NCBI GenBank assembly: GCA_019009955.1 | Contig: CM032232.1 | Location: forward strand, 72,311,001 to 72,375,000 | Length of the DNA stretch: 64,000 nucleotides | Source: Riptortus pedestris | Lineage: Eukaryota > Arthropoda > Insecta > Hemiptera > Alydidae | Direction: 5' to 3' | Part shown: one piece after another, positions 22,389 through 35,725 of the stretch | Layout: the number at the start of each line of letters is the position of its first letter | Position numbering within the stretch: position 1 is the stretch's first letter | Notes under the pieces: model-generated | The model's database searches: none | What the model saw: only the letters and a program-made list of their open reading frames with translations | Told to the model about the DNA's origin: nothing | Position numbers and translations under genes: made by a program

Positions 22389-23183
22389 GTATTCTTAAAT
22401 GAATTCAAAAAATGTTTACTTTAAAAAAACGTTCTTAGAATTAATTTAGTTTAAATTACGCACGAAGTAGTTATTTGTAAAACGAATTTATTTTTCGACC
22501 TGCAAAGTTTCATGTAAAAAACAAATCCAGTTTTTTTTTTGTACCACAATACGTACTGCTAGTAGTTACAAATGTTCGAAAAAACGTCCTTCCTCATTTA
22601 CACACATCAAAATATCTGTAATCCCTTTTGGCACTGTGTATTTCTGCTACTGAAATTGAATTTATCACCAATCTGATTTTATTTGTCATGTCTTCAATAT
22701 TCTGCAACCTGTTCTGGCAGAGATGTCATTGGCCCTCCCACATAGGAAATAATCCATTACTGTCAGATCTGGTGACATGGGTGGCCTCTCAACGTGTAAG
22801 CTGTGACAGAAACTGCGTTGGGGAAACATTTTTCTTGTAAGAATGATTGTTGATCGAGTAGTGAGAAGTAGATCCGTCAAGCTGCAGCCAAATTTCATTT
22901 CTTTGTGTCAGGGGTATGTCTTCTACTTAATTAAGAACTTCTTTATTTAGGAAGCGGTTGAAGACTTTACCATTTAATGTTTTATCAATAAAATGTGGCC
23001 ACTGATTCTTCCCTGGAAGATATCGCACCTCTTTTTTTACATGAAACTGTGCAGGTGGAAAAAGTATTCCTTTTAAAAATAATTACTACGTAATTAATTT
23101 TAAATAAACTAATTCTAAGAACGTTTTTTGCTATGTTGATGTTTTTTGAAGTAAGTTTATTTTTTTGGATTCATTAAGGAATA
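22389..23183 (-). mobile_element. Tc1/mariner-superfamily remnant between long inverted arms
   Basis: The arms 22389-22525 and 23030-23183 are imperfect reverse complements. Shared blocks include AACGTTCTTAGAATTA, a GAATYCAAAAAA segment and ACCTGCAMAGTTTCATGTAA. Between them the minus strand encodes a broken transposase. In one frame WPHFIDKTLNGKVFNRFLNK is followed by a stop, then IPLTQRNEIWLQLDGSTSHY (about 22850-22910), matching the usual QRxxWFQxDGAxxH catalytic-Asp block. In another frame ERPPMSPDLTVMDYF (about 22735-22780) matches the WPPxSPDLxPxDFFLWG block. Frameshifts and stops make it inactive. Confidence 0.75.
22686..23010 (-). pseudogene. Mariner-like transposase catalytic fragment
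   Basis: It encodes the second catalytic Asp block (LQLDGSTSHY) and the SPDLT block containing the third acidic position (PPMSPDLTVMDYFLCG) of a DDE transposase that would act in the nucleus on its own terminal repeats. At least one stop (after FLNKEVLN) and one frameshift between the two blocks are present. The N-terminal helix-turn-helix is missing. The length is about a third of a typical 340-residue transposase. It sits in the loop of the inverted arms, so the rearrangement post-dates the original element or exploited it. Confidence 0.7.
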
Positions 23184-23705
23184 TTGAAGTCAATAGTTCC
23201 TCCAGCGAGATTCTATCTCGAGATTTCCGGTTACAAAAAGATAGCGCAATACACTGAGCCACGGAGACTCCTTGAAATACACGTCTTGAGGACAACTCAA
23301 GACGTTCAGGGAGACATTTTTTTTAGACGAACGATTGAGAAGTCCTCTCTCTCGCTTTATTTATTTATTATATAGTAAATGGGCACCGAACTCGGGAGAG
23401 TTATTTGTGCCTGGGTGGTCGAGATTCTCTCTCTCGCTTTAACAGATTTTTTTTTTTTTTTTCATTAGGTACTAAAGACCAAACAAATTTTCGTTTAACT
23501 GGGTGGTGGGAAGCCCGTGCGCTCCCCTTGTAAGTTCTTAATATCCTTGGGGCGTAACTGGTTATTGTGCCCTATTTCGCCTAGATATGGGACGCAATCC
23601 AGGATTTAGGGTACCCCTTGCGTCAAGTAGTCATTAACTTTAAGTAGTGTTATTGTGATATATTAGAACTGCAATTGATTTTCTTTTCTTTTTGTAAATA
23701 CTCTA

Positions 23706-23763
<58 letters not shown>

Positions 23764-25283
23764 CACTCACACACACACACACAATATTCTTTCATGTGTG
23801 TTCTTGCTAGCGTATACAATTTGCATAAGTAAATGTATATTTTTCTGTGAAGATTAAATTTTTTCCTTTGAACTGTTATATTCCATTTTCATATTAAAGA
23901 AATGATGATGGTATTCGATTTACTACCTAGCAGGACATACAAATAACTCTTCAGAGTTATGTGTTTTATTTGATCGTGAAGAGTGTGTTCTTCATCCTTT
24001 TCAAGGAGATGAACGAACAAACACAGATAGTTTATTCTGCTGGAGAATGAAAAGATAACTTATATTCCAAATAGTAAGAAAATGGGGGCTTCCGGTTGAG
24101 ACGATCGAAGTTCGTGTCATATCTCCTTCTTTCTTGACACGTCTCCTAGTCTAATGTCTAGCCTAAACATAACCAAGAGTGAAATATTCGCGTGAATGTT
24201 AACATCAACTATAAATAAATTACGTAATTTTTGGAATCTATTGCTCATATGAATCATTATTGTCTGAGTATTCATACATCCTTCCACGTTTCAAATTAAC
24301 GTTTTTTTAATGAATATATCTAAATTAAACGAAAAGAAAATAATTTTGATATGGATGGACATTCCCTACGACCAATGCCCAAAACATTCGTTCAATTTCG
24401 TGTCTTAGTATTTTTGTCAATCACCATTAAAGTGTAATATATGTTGAGAATTCCATTAATCTATCAGTATTTGAAGTATATGTTCCAAAATAGCAGTTAC
24501 ATGATAAATTCCTCTACCCTTTTTCGCTCCCCTACCCCAATGGAGACTAGTTTATGAACTACATCTCCGAGAAAGAATTCTCTTTAAACTTCTGACGTGA
24601 TGGGATGTGTTACAGTGAAAATACTTGAACGAGACTTGAGCCGGTTCCTTCAAGAGAGAGCATTGACCCAGAAAGCAAGAAGATCTAGGTTTTATCGGTT
24701 CGAACACTCTCCCATTAATAATTTAAAAAATAATATGTAATTCACCTATAAAAAAAATTTAATGAAAAATTTAATTTATGTTATCTCTGACGCCCCTCCT
24801 CCTCAAGAATGTGCCCTGCAGTAAGCATAATTCCCGTTAAATGCTGGCATTGAATAAATTGAATAGCAGTAAAAAGGAATGAACGATACTTATGCTCAGG
24901 TATTTTAGTTCTCAAAATCTGTGAACTTGCTTTCAATCAGATCTGTCAAGTCAATGTTTTTTCCATTCCAGAAAATCACAATGAAGTTTTTTCTAGGAAA
25001 AAAGTCATTTATTAAAAAGAAACAGAAGTGAATGTTCAGTATGCATCCATTCTTTATATTTTATGCTGTAAATAGAATTATATTTCCTCTCTCATCTGTT
25101 TCCGTAAAATATTTTCCTACTTTACTTATTCTCCATTCGGAAAACATGAAAATTAAACTTCTGAATCTTTCAAATATAATAAGCAAAGCATTAAATTATT
25201 CCACCCAGCAAATTAAACATTATTTAATGAGTTTAAGCTGTTTTAGGCCTGATTATTTGAAGAATAAGTTAAAAGACAAATAG
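23184..25283. other. AT-rich stretch with (CA)n
   Basis: A (CA)n tract spans 23709-23783 with one interruption (CAACACTCAC). The segment at 23480-23620 is a little richer in G+C but shows no coding signature. The open frame at 25032-25283 is unassigned and immediately precedes an S1 fragment. Confidence 0.45.
23709..23783. repeat. (CA)n microsatellite
   Basis: Uninterrupted CA units to about 23762, then a short interruption and further CA units. Confidence 0.97.
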
Positions 25284-25400
25284 AAAAATGGCTCATTAAA
25301 TAAAATCCTTAGTCCCATCCTGGCTAGAAAAGGCTGACATCAAATTATTCCAATTAGGCTTAGTAGCACGAGTGGGCGTTAATAAATAACAATTACAATA
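25284..25400 (+). mobile_element. SINE S1, 5'-truncated
   Basis: It starts in the body with CTCATTAAATAAAATCC and keeps CCATCCTGGCTAGAAAAGG, TTCCAATTAGGCTTAG and GGGCGTTAATAAATAAC. The GGTGGTAACC block is replaced by a small deletion. Confidence 0.8.
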
Positions 25401-27171
<1,771 letters not shown>

Positions 27172-27285
27172 AGCACTCAAATTAGCCAAGTGTTTTAGGG
27201 CGCTGGTCTTAATTCACTTGGCAAATCAAAAGTATTGGTTTAGTAAGCTAAGGTAACATATAGTGGACGTTAATAACTAACTAAT
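27172..27285 (+). mobile_element. SINE S1 with internal deletion
   Basis: The head TTAGGGCGCTGGTCTTAATT and CACTTGGCAAATC joins, after a deletion removing the B box and most of the body, to AAGCTAAGGTAACATATAG and TGGACGTTAATAACTAAC. Confidence 0.65.
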
Positions 27286-29336
27286 TAACCCATCTTGTCG
27301 ATAAAGTAATATACCTCTTTCTTAAATGATAAATAGGGAATATAGTACGATTTTCCGTAAATTGAATCTCCTTCAAACCATTGGAAAATCGGCTTTGGTG
27401 ACTTCTTTTTTTCCCATCCTGGGAGTCTCTGTCTCTTATCTTTAAACGATGGAAAAGCTCAATAATATGTATTTTTATAATATTAATAATATGTGTAATT
27501 CACTGTCTTTGAAAAGAATATTTCCTCATACTCTTGAAATAGGAAAGGATATTAAATGCGTCTCTTCAAAGAGCAATATTCTAAAATATCAAGGCACTTT
27601 TATAGTATTCATGACTAGAAACTACAGGATTAAGGTAAATTACCTTCTTCTTTTAATTTCACCCCAGGGTAGGTGGGTGGTCCTTTCAGGAAAATGTGCT
27701 CTTTCAACTTGTTGTGCTGTTTTTTTTTAGCCAGTTGCATAACTAAATTCTTACAAATTTCCGTAGAGTGGGGGGGAAAACAATAAAAAGCGGGCTGTTT
27801 CTAAAAATTCACATTTATATATGAGAAATACAATATCCTGGTTACTTACTCTAAAAATATTATTACTAATTTCTATGATAAGCCAAAATATTCATGAAAA
27901 GCATTACAAGTTTCCGAATTATGCATGTGTGCGTTTGTTTGTATATATCCACTACAGTAGTATCTACAGATACTAGAAAAAGTAAAAATATAATTGAGAC
28001 TATTCACATGGCCGATATTGTTTTTACAAAAAAAGGTTAGCAGTTTTTTTTTTTTTTTATAATTTGGAAGATATTTTCATTATTAATTTATAATTGTTAA
28101 ATTAAAAAAACAAAATGTTAATACTACGATATAATAATATGAATCTACTAAAATTAAATAAAATATTATTCAAGTGTTAATAATAATAATAATAATGAAA
28201 GTAAAATTACATTTAATCAAAATAATAATAAAGAGTAAAGAAAGAATTTATCGGCCATAAAAGTGATTATTTATGATTCCAAGTGAGTTTGATAAAATAA
28301 ATATTTTCGGCTAGACGTTTTTTCTAGAAATCATTAGAATAAATTTATGTTAAAGATCCTTACATCATAGTTACCTACGACGGACTTTGGCTGCTAGTAC
28401 AAACAAAATATTAAAAGGTGTATATCTGAAATTCTATTACTGTTAATTAAATTTAACTTCAATGAAACCATTAAGGTTCCTCATAGTCATTGTAATCTCA
28501 TACATAAATTTTGAAAATGAATGAAGGAAACAAAATAAACTTACAGAAACAATATGGATCATGTAAATGATGCTTATATTACAAATCTAATATTGATGAC
28601 ACTGACTATATATTTATATTAACATTAGACTATATATACACCTCCCGAGTTCAATTTGGACGAACAAGCCACCAAATACAAATAAATATTTCATTTCATT
28701 TTATAGTAACGTTATTGAAATATACAATAGCAAGATATATTATTAGCGTGTGGCCCTAACTCATACACAAATAAAATAAATACTGGCAGAAAAGCATAAA
28801 GTAAATCTCCACAATATACTTTCATTTCATATAACTGTTTTGTTATGATAGGCAGCCTCCTCAAGAGAATTTTTCTTTAAATCTAAAATTACATTATGTG
28901 TATCCCACTGCCCAGAACGCCATGTTAACACAAATAGACATTGGCGGGTGAGGCGGGGGCATAAACCTCAATACAATTACACAACCTTATATCCCCCATC
29001 TTGGCTATAAAACTATTCCAATGCACCTTCCTTTTTATGGCCCCACAAAGAGAGTGGTTCCATTTTATTACTCATAATGCTTCATATTTGAAGTAGATAT
29101 GAAAGTTACAGAGCAATGGTCAGACCAACGTTTTGTGATATCGTTTATATGGCAGTAAATGGTCAACTAAACCTCATATTGCCAATATGAGAAATAGCCA
29201 TTACCGCAGCATAGGGTTCATTCTATCTGTTGTAAAAGGGGAAAAAATGGTATATTTTAAACAAAATTTTATCTATTAATAGCATTTTGTACTTTAAGAG
29301 GCAGTGTTGAAAGGGCTAAAATTACTTCTGAATTTT
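27286..29336. other. AT-rich stretch without recognised genes
   Basis: A faint S1 3'-like segment (CCCCCATCTTGGCTATAAAA near 29000-29015) is possible. The open frame at 27449-27730 shows no family motif. Confidence 0.35.
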
Positions 29337-30158
29337 AAAACGTTCGTCACGCAGGGGCTGAGTAAACTAAGCAGATTTCTCTAGTGAAATTTAACAATAG
29401 ATACATCTAAATACCGTGAATATTATGTGAATAAATACAAGCGGTAATAAGAAATCATTCGCCTCCCAACGGGTAGCGTCTCAAATGTAAACAACCTCTA
29501 ACCTCTCACTGGAATGAAAAACAGTTACCAAATTAAATCAGAATATAACATATTAATTGTATTAAAAAGTATTTATTACAGCTAGTACTATAATCAACAA
29601 CAATGAATCAGAATAATTTTTATCTCAATCACTAAACATTTAGTAATCCAAGAACAAAAGAAGGAGGGGGGGGGAAATCAACGAACGTATTTGTTTGTAT
29701 CTCGTATAATAAAGCATTGTTGAAAACAATATAGGTTACTTAACCTTGTAATGAATTGTTTCAAAATATAACAGCTTATTATTAATATAACACTAGTAGA
29801 AGTGGGAGTTTACTGAAAGCGTAAAACTATAAAATCCAAATATCTCGGTTAATACTCATTATACAGAAAATATGTATAGAACAATATTTATGGGAAATTT
29901 AATGTCCAATATGATTGTTTCTATACAATTTTCCGATCCGACGTATAGAAACAGAGATATTTCGAATTTTCGAACTTCCTCACTTCTACCCCCCCCCCTC
30001 TACCTCGTCCAATTTCATATATATATACACTGTTTTGAACGGACCTCATTTTCGTCATCTCCTAGGAGGGATCGATGGATATTTGAAGAAAAAATTCGAA
30101 AATCGCGTCATGAGTACGGCCTCAATTGCTGATTATTCTTAAGTGAAATTTGCTAAAA
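29337..30158 (+). repeat. Rep-A, near full length
   Basis: Head CGTTCGTCACGCAGGGGCTG at 29340, middle blocks including a G run (GGAGGGGGGGGG, 29663-29674), AATATCTCGGTTAATACTC, CGATCCGACGTATAG, a C run, a short (AT)n, then GAACGGACCTCATTTTCGTC and the tail ending GAAATTTGCTAAAA at 30158. This copy shows the complete order of the family. Confidence 0.9.
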
Positions 30159-31425
30159 TGCTTGTCTTTTTGTTAGGGTAGTAATTATGTTACTCATAAT
30201 TATAACCCATTGTCATTTTATAAATTCATAATTGCTTTCTGATTTGCTTGTTTAAATCCTGATGGTAGGCTTGGTGACTTACACCTACCGTGAAATAAAT
30301 ATAGTTGTTTTACTGTATGAAACAGGGTGGACAGAAGACCATAATTCTGGAACTAACAAAGCAGAAGAAAACATACTCAGATATAGTATACAAGAAATCT
30401 GAGTAGGTAGCGATGCCAGAAAAGTTCCCAACTCAATCTACTTCTTTTGATAATTGCATTACAGAAGGACCTCTATGTAATTAATTCCGTTATTGTTCTT
30501 CAGAATCTGGGAAACGAAAAGACATCCTCCACTGCATTTCCCGTTATTACGTACTTCGTGGTGGGAAGTAACAGCTTTATCTCAACACTCTCTCTTCGAA
30601 GTGGTTGTTTCTAGGGGATAAGGAATTAAAGTATAGGGGAGGGGAGGTGGAGGGAAGAAGAATTCACAGTCTCTGGCCAACGGTTTATTAATTAGGACTT
30701 TTAATAGCCTTCAAAATAGGGAGCAAAATGTATTATAGTCTCTGGAATAATGCTACTTAATTTCAGGGTCAAGCAACCCCTTGTCCAAACTTAAGGGATA
30801 AAGACAGAACTACTTTGATTGAGTTGAGAAATATATTCATAACTTCGTTCAACCTCATCTTGAACATTTTTAATCATATGGAAAATAAGAAGAGGAAGAA
30901 GATATCATGCATAATCCCCAGGGCCGAAGAAACAGCTTCTTATAAACAGCGGCTGGAGCTAGATAAGCCTTAAGTGGAGAAAAGTCCTTCTATTTCAAAC
31001 CTAGTAAATAGTAGAAAGAAATAATTGCAAAAGTTCTTTGTATTTATACTTGATTAAAATTATAACAATCTTACTTCATTAACATCTTTCTTCTCTATTT
31101 TAATAAGCCGCGTTTTAATTATCATATTATATGCATTTACAGACGGTCCGAAAACCACAAATAAAAACTTATACCTGCGAAATAGAAAAACTGGCTGAAA
31201 ATGGATTAACGGAAATTCTTAATATTAGTTAAAGTTTTCATTTTATAATTCCCTTGTTATTAGTTTTGTATTTTTATTTTTGAATTAATGAAAATAGGGA
31301 AATTGAAGCGTCCAAAACTCAAAACAAAGAAATAATAAACGCTAAAGCTTTTTTAAAATGTATTTTATATAGCTTTAATTGTTTTGATAACCCTAAAATA
31401 TTTACCACGAATATAAATGTTACTT
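30159..31425. other. Intergenic stretch, no feature recognised
   Basis: A purine-rich segment (GGGGAGGGGAGGTGGAGGG at about 30637-30655) is present. No coding exon was identified. Confidence 0.35.
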
Positions 31426-31653
31426 TTATAAAAAGACTTGAGCTTGAATTTGGGAAACTAATCCATCGATGTTTGGATTAATTCCACTGATACAAAGACG
31501 AAAAGAATTTTCCAAATTATCGTCAGTCAGCCTTGTACGATGTTTTGATTCATTAACTTTCATCATTGAAAAGAACTGTTCGCATTTATAAGTACTGCCA
31601 AACGCACATCTCTCATCTTCCTCATTTGGAGTAAGTAGTGTAATATTTTTGTT
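31426..31653 (-). pseudogene. hAT-type transposase C-terminal fragment
   Basis: On the minus strand a frame of about 75 codons ends in TAA at 31426-31428. It reads TPNEEDERCAFGSTYKCEQF, FSMMKVNESKHRTRLTDDNL, then ENSFRLCISGINPNIDGLVS. The core GSTYxCEQxFSxMK...RxRLTDxxLE is the C-terminal dimerisation region of hAT transposases and of host proteins derived from them (ZBED/GTF2IRD2-like). The frame is closed upstream by TGA at 31654-31656 and no further transposase is visible, so only the last exon or a 5'-deleted remnant remains. The intact reading frame could suggest relatively recent insertion or domestication, but no upstream exon was found. Inference from motif recognition only. Confidence 0.7.
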
Positions 31654-31972
31654 TCATTGAGTATTTCGAAATGTCTCGCGGGCAGGTTGTTGCCCACATA
31701 TGCTGTAAAGTATCAAAGTACGAGTAGTAAAATACAATAATCAGTACATTATTACATATAAAAAAGATTTCCTAAGTCTATTCAGGCATTTTAATAAAAT
31801 ACGAATAAAGTCTTTGACGCCCTGAAGGTTTTGAGTATTCCAAAATTCTTAAATGTAAATAACGATTTATGACTAAAATTGTTATTCTAAACGTAATTCG
31901 TTCTTTACATTTATCGGATAAAATCAATATTATCAAACAACTTGGTATTGTGGCAGGTTGAAGTGAATTCAA

Positions 31973-32202
31973 TTGCAGGTAGAGGGAAAATGGCCACATT
32001 TCCACAGTAAAATTCATTATAACGACAGAGCACTTTTGATGTAGTGCATCATCATCAGTGGTCTGGATGTTCCCCCTCCTAGGAGTTTCGTCCTAAGGTC
32101 CATCAGGTCAACTTCCAAGACGTTCGGGCACTGCATCGAAAGCGTTCTATCGTTTTAATAAATTTTACTGTGGAAGTGTGGCCATTTTTCCTGTAACTGC
32201 AA
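31973..32202. repeat. Inverted-repeat locus P2 with hammerhead-like core
   Basis: Arms 31973-32047 and 32128-32202 are imperfect reverse complements (shared AAATTTTACTGTGGAARTGTGGCCATTTT on one strand, quoted with ambiguity) around an 80-bp loop. On the minus strand CTGATGA (32052-32058) is followed by GATG/CATC pairing, AAAA and AGTGCT (32029-32034) then C, the P1/P3 order with GAAA changed to AAAA. The right arm has CATCGAAAGCGTTC on the + strand without the first core half. Confidence 0.65.
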
Positions 32203-33239
32203 TATTAAAGATGATATGGATGAATATGTATTTTCACCTCCAAGCAAACTCTCCCTCCTAGCAAAAAATTCGGATTCTCATATAGTTTATGATGTCCTGG
32301 GAATAATTGGCTCACAAATATAAAACATCATTGAAATCTTTTGAGCCGTTTTTGAGTGATTAAGTAACAAACGGGTGTGGTGGGAAGACAGAAAAGATTT
32401 TCAATTTTGATGCCATTGTTCATACAATGGTCTGAATAGTAAACAAAAATTTATCCACGCCAAAATTAAATGGAAAATTAAACAACCCTTAGAGTTATAT
32501 TTATGTAGATTGTATTCAATAAAAATAACAGTTGATGAATTTTATTTATAATATAAGGTTCAGTAAGGTAATTGGAATCACTACATCCCGATATGGTGCA
32601 GAAAGTTAAAGCGTTTCATTATACTTGTTGATAAAGGAGGTCGTTAAGTTGGTTTAGTAAAACGTTTATGATAAGCACGTCGCATGACTTAGACCATTAA
32701 ATATTTATAACCTTTATAATCTCTGAAAATTTAAAAGTACATAATCTAAATTATGTAAAATAGGTAGATTATACGATTTTCGTTATTACTGCTTTGAAAG
32801 CAAAATGTTTTAATTCTTAATTTTGACTTAATCAGCCATGATTAGCAGTTATCGTTAGTGACAAATGGCTAAGCCATTTTGGAACTGTCCATTCACAACT
32901 GCTCGCACAGATCATTCTGCCAAAGTCTCAAATCTCTACGTTGCTACCCCCGTCCCCCACCTATTTTAAAATACGTTTTTCTAGTCTCGGGAAATATCCA
33001 CTCATCGGGTTCTAGCCAGGCAATCTGCCCTTATTAATAAAACACATAATTTCAGGCTCACATGCCAATTAATTTGGCTCTGGTTCAAATTTCAGACTTT
33101 GCTCCATTCTAGACAGGGATAATGAGCTTATGATAATAAAACTTCAATTTATTGGCTTCTTGTTTTGCTCAGGGCAAGTAGATTATTAAATAAGTAAACC
33201 TGAAGTGTTGTGGCTGAACACGAGATTTTTTATGTGAAA
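32203..33239. other. AT-rich stretch, no feature recognised
   Basis: No coding frame or recognised repeat. Confidence 0.4.
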
Positions 33240-33300
33240 ATCAAAATATTTCGTACAAGAGCACTTGAAAGTCGAGCCACAAGGCCTCGTCAGCTTGACA
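33240..33300 (-). other. Hammerhead-like motif P5
   Basis: On the minus strand CTGACGA (33287-33293) is followed by a GGCC-TTGT-GGCTC hairpin, CGA interrupted by CTTTC, then AAGTGCTC containing AGTGCT (33260-33265). It looks like the P2 core with a small insertion in the GAAA box. Confidence 0.3.
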
Positions 33301-34837
33301 CAGACTGCCTCATATTGATGAGATCAAAAATAAAGCAGGTTCTATATTCAAGTAGCTATCACCTCATGATTCCGGGCTGACAGAAATAGTATAACACATT
33401 TGTGGCTAATTTTCTGTGTATTTAATGTAAATTAACAAATATCAGTTCATAAATTTTTCTAGACTTAATTTTGTCATTTTTGTGTACACACTGGGTTAAT
33501 TGGGTTAGATTTAATATGATTTGGGCAATGAACAACTAGGCTATTATGCCCTTTATAGTAGTATAATGCTGTTTACAAGTCCCTGTTTCACTTTATGTCT
33601 TACATAATATCAACTAATATATTGTAAATACCGCTCTTGTCATATCCTAAGAGTATTACGAGTATATTTCCTAATTTTCTAGACAATTATTTCTTAGCTA
33701 AATCTATAAATACATTTTTATTTATTTATATTTACTCAAAGATGTGTGCTAGTAGCACGAGTTACGTTGTACCTGTTTATACTTCTTACTACAGGCTTAA
33801 TATTTTTAACTGGCTTTATATTTGGCCAATAATTAATAATTATTGCACATTTTTTAATACTGGTAATATAAGTACTTACTTATCCTATTTAATAATAGTA
33901 TATACACTTTTTTCATTATATATCACATAAACATATATTTTCTTACAAGTACATATTTTCAACTGGCATTATAATTAGCCAATATTACAATTATATGACA
34001 TTTACTTTTAATGTATGTACTTTTTTCTGTTTTATATATATTTTTTTTCATTGGGTTAATTGGGCGTAAAGTTACTCCTTTAAAATAATAAAGAATTCAT
34101 TCGTTAAAGAATAATTACTAAACTGGCTTTAATACAGCGTGTAAAACCTATTGTTTTCACAAGCAAAGCCGTAACTAATTACTAGAATAAATTTCCACTT
34201 GGAGGATTAAGGGGAGGAAGGTGTTGGGTCTTTATTTAATGGATTTGCTGTGATTGGTTTAGTGAGAGGCGTTGTTGGTGAGGGCGGGACACTTGTTGTT
34301 TGAGTCTGGAGTCTGGCTCGTAAAGATCCCAACCTTTTTAGGTCAAACCCTTAAAGGCAATCGACTGCACCCTCCCGGTCAAGCTTTAATAGTACTGATT
34401 TAAATCAATGGTTCCAATGTAACGTCAAAAACTCATTCGGCGCCCATCATCAAGACACCAGATTCTTAAAGCCTCAATGTAAAGTGATGAGAGGGCAATA
34501 ACAAACTTACCTTATCAGAATAACGAGGATAATTATTAAAAAAAATGCCTACACCTTCGAATCGAAGTTGGCGTTTTTGGCAGCATAGTGGAAATCGCTT
34601 ACTAATAACAAGATCCATTATCTCCTAAACTGTTTATCCTCCCCCAAGAAGTCCCAAAAAATAAAGGTGAATTCATACAGCACTTGAAGAATGTTGACGA
34701 TGAGTTGACAACAGGTAGGGGCATAAGAACATGGCAGTAAGAAGATGAACACCTCTGACTGAGTGGGACGAATGGAAATCCCGTCATTTTGTTCTCACAT
34801 CCTCGGAGTTTAAAATCTCAGGAACGAATAGGATTAA
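33301..34837. other. Mostly AT-rich stretch, no feature recognised
   Basis: A moderately GC-richer segment at 34240-34400 contains no recognised coding or tRNA-like sequence. The frame at 33637-33930 is Ile/Tyr/Phe-rich noise. Confidence 0.35.
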
Positions 34838-35371
34838 GAGGGTTATACGAATATCATATTTAAGCATTGAATAAAGTGGCTCATGATTTAACAGCCTATT
34901 GTCAATATGACATGAACAGGGGTGAGGGTTTAATGAGAGCTGAAAGCAAAAAATAAAAAGTCCCCCACGCAGGGGCTGCGTTAACTAAGCAGATTTCCGA
35001 CGAGCGTCGAGTATTTGCATTTATCTCAAAACGTAAAAGTACAATGAGAACAATAGTTGGTATTTTGGATTCAAATAAAGTGCTTCATAATATAACGGCT
35101 TATTGTTAATATGTAACTAAGAAATGCAAATATCTCGGTTAACAATCAAGATAATGAAAAAACGTACCTAACTACTTGTATAGACCAATACATTTCCAAT
35201 AAAATTGGCTCTATACAGTTTTTCGATCGTACGCACAACAACGGAAATATTATGAGTTTTCGCAATACCCCCCACCTACCACTGGTCAGATTTCTGCCAT
35301 TAACGAACTTGATCTATAGTTTTACATAAAACGATTAAATATCACAACTGCGACCGCTAGAGCGTTAACAG

Positions 35372-35410
<39 letters not shown>

Positions 35411-35725
35411 ATATATTTTGAACGGACCTCATTTTCGACATCTCCTAGTTAGGATCGATGGACATTTGATGAAATGTTTCAAAAATGGAGTTATGAATAT
35501 GACCTCAATAGCTGATTTTCCTTAAAGCAAATCTGCTAAAATGCTAACAACATATATAGGAAAGGAATTTTGCATTAAGATCAGTCCAATACAATGTTTC
35601 GATCGTGCGTATAATAAAATAGATATTTAGAATTTTCTAAACTGCCCCGTTGAATACCCCTTTTGACGAAAATTTTCGAAAATCGCGTCATGAGTACAAC
35701 CTCAACAGCTGATTTCCCTTAAGGG
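34838..35725 (+). repeat. Rep-A inserted into an older Rep-A
   Basis: Outer copy: 34838-34954 carries the middle block TTTAAGCATTGAATAAAGTG...GAGAGCTGAAAGC and resumes at about 35545 with TTTTGCATTAAGATC, TTTCGATCGTGCG and the tail AATCGCGTCATGAGTACAAC ending at CCCTTAAGGG (35725). Inner copy: 34955-35541, from AAAAAGTCCCCCACGCAGGG to CAAATCTGCTAAAA, including (TA)n at about 35378-35407. The outer copy lost the AATATCTCGG block at the junction. Confidence 0.8.

Noticed and set aside
29872..30142. Two overlapping plus-strand frames
   Set aside because: Both are translations of the Rep-A middle and tail and recur in degraded form in other copies.
33637..33930. 97-codon plus-strand frame
   Set aside because: Dominated by Ile, Tyr, Phe and Ser from AT-rich DNA, no motif.
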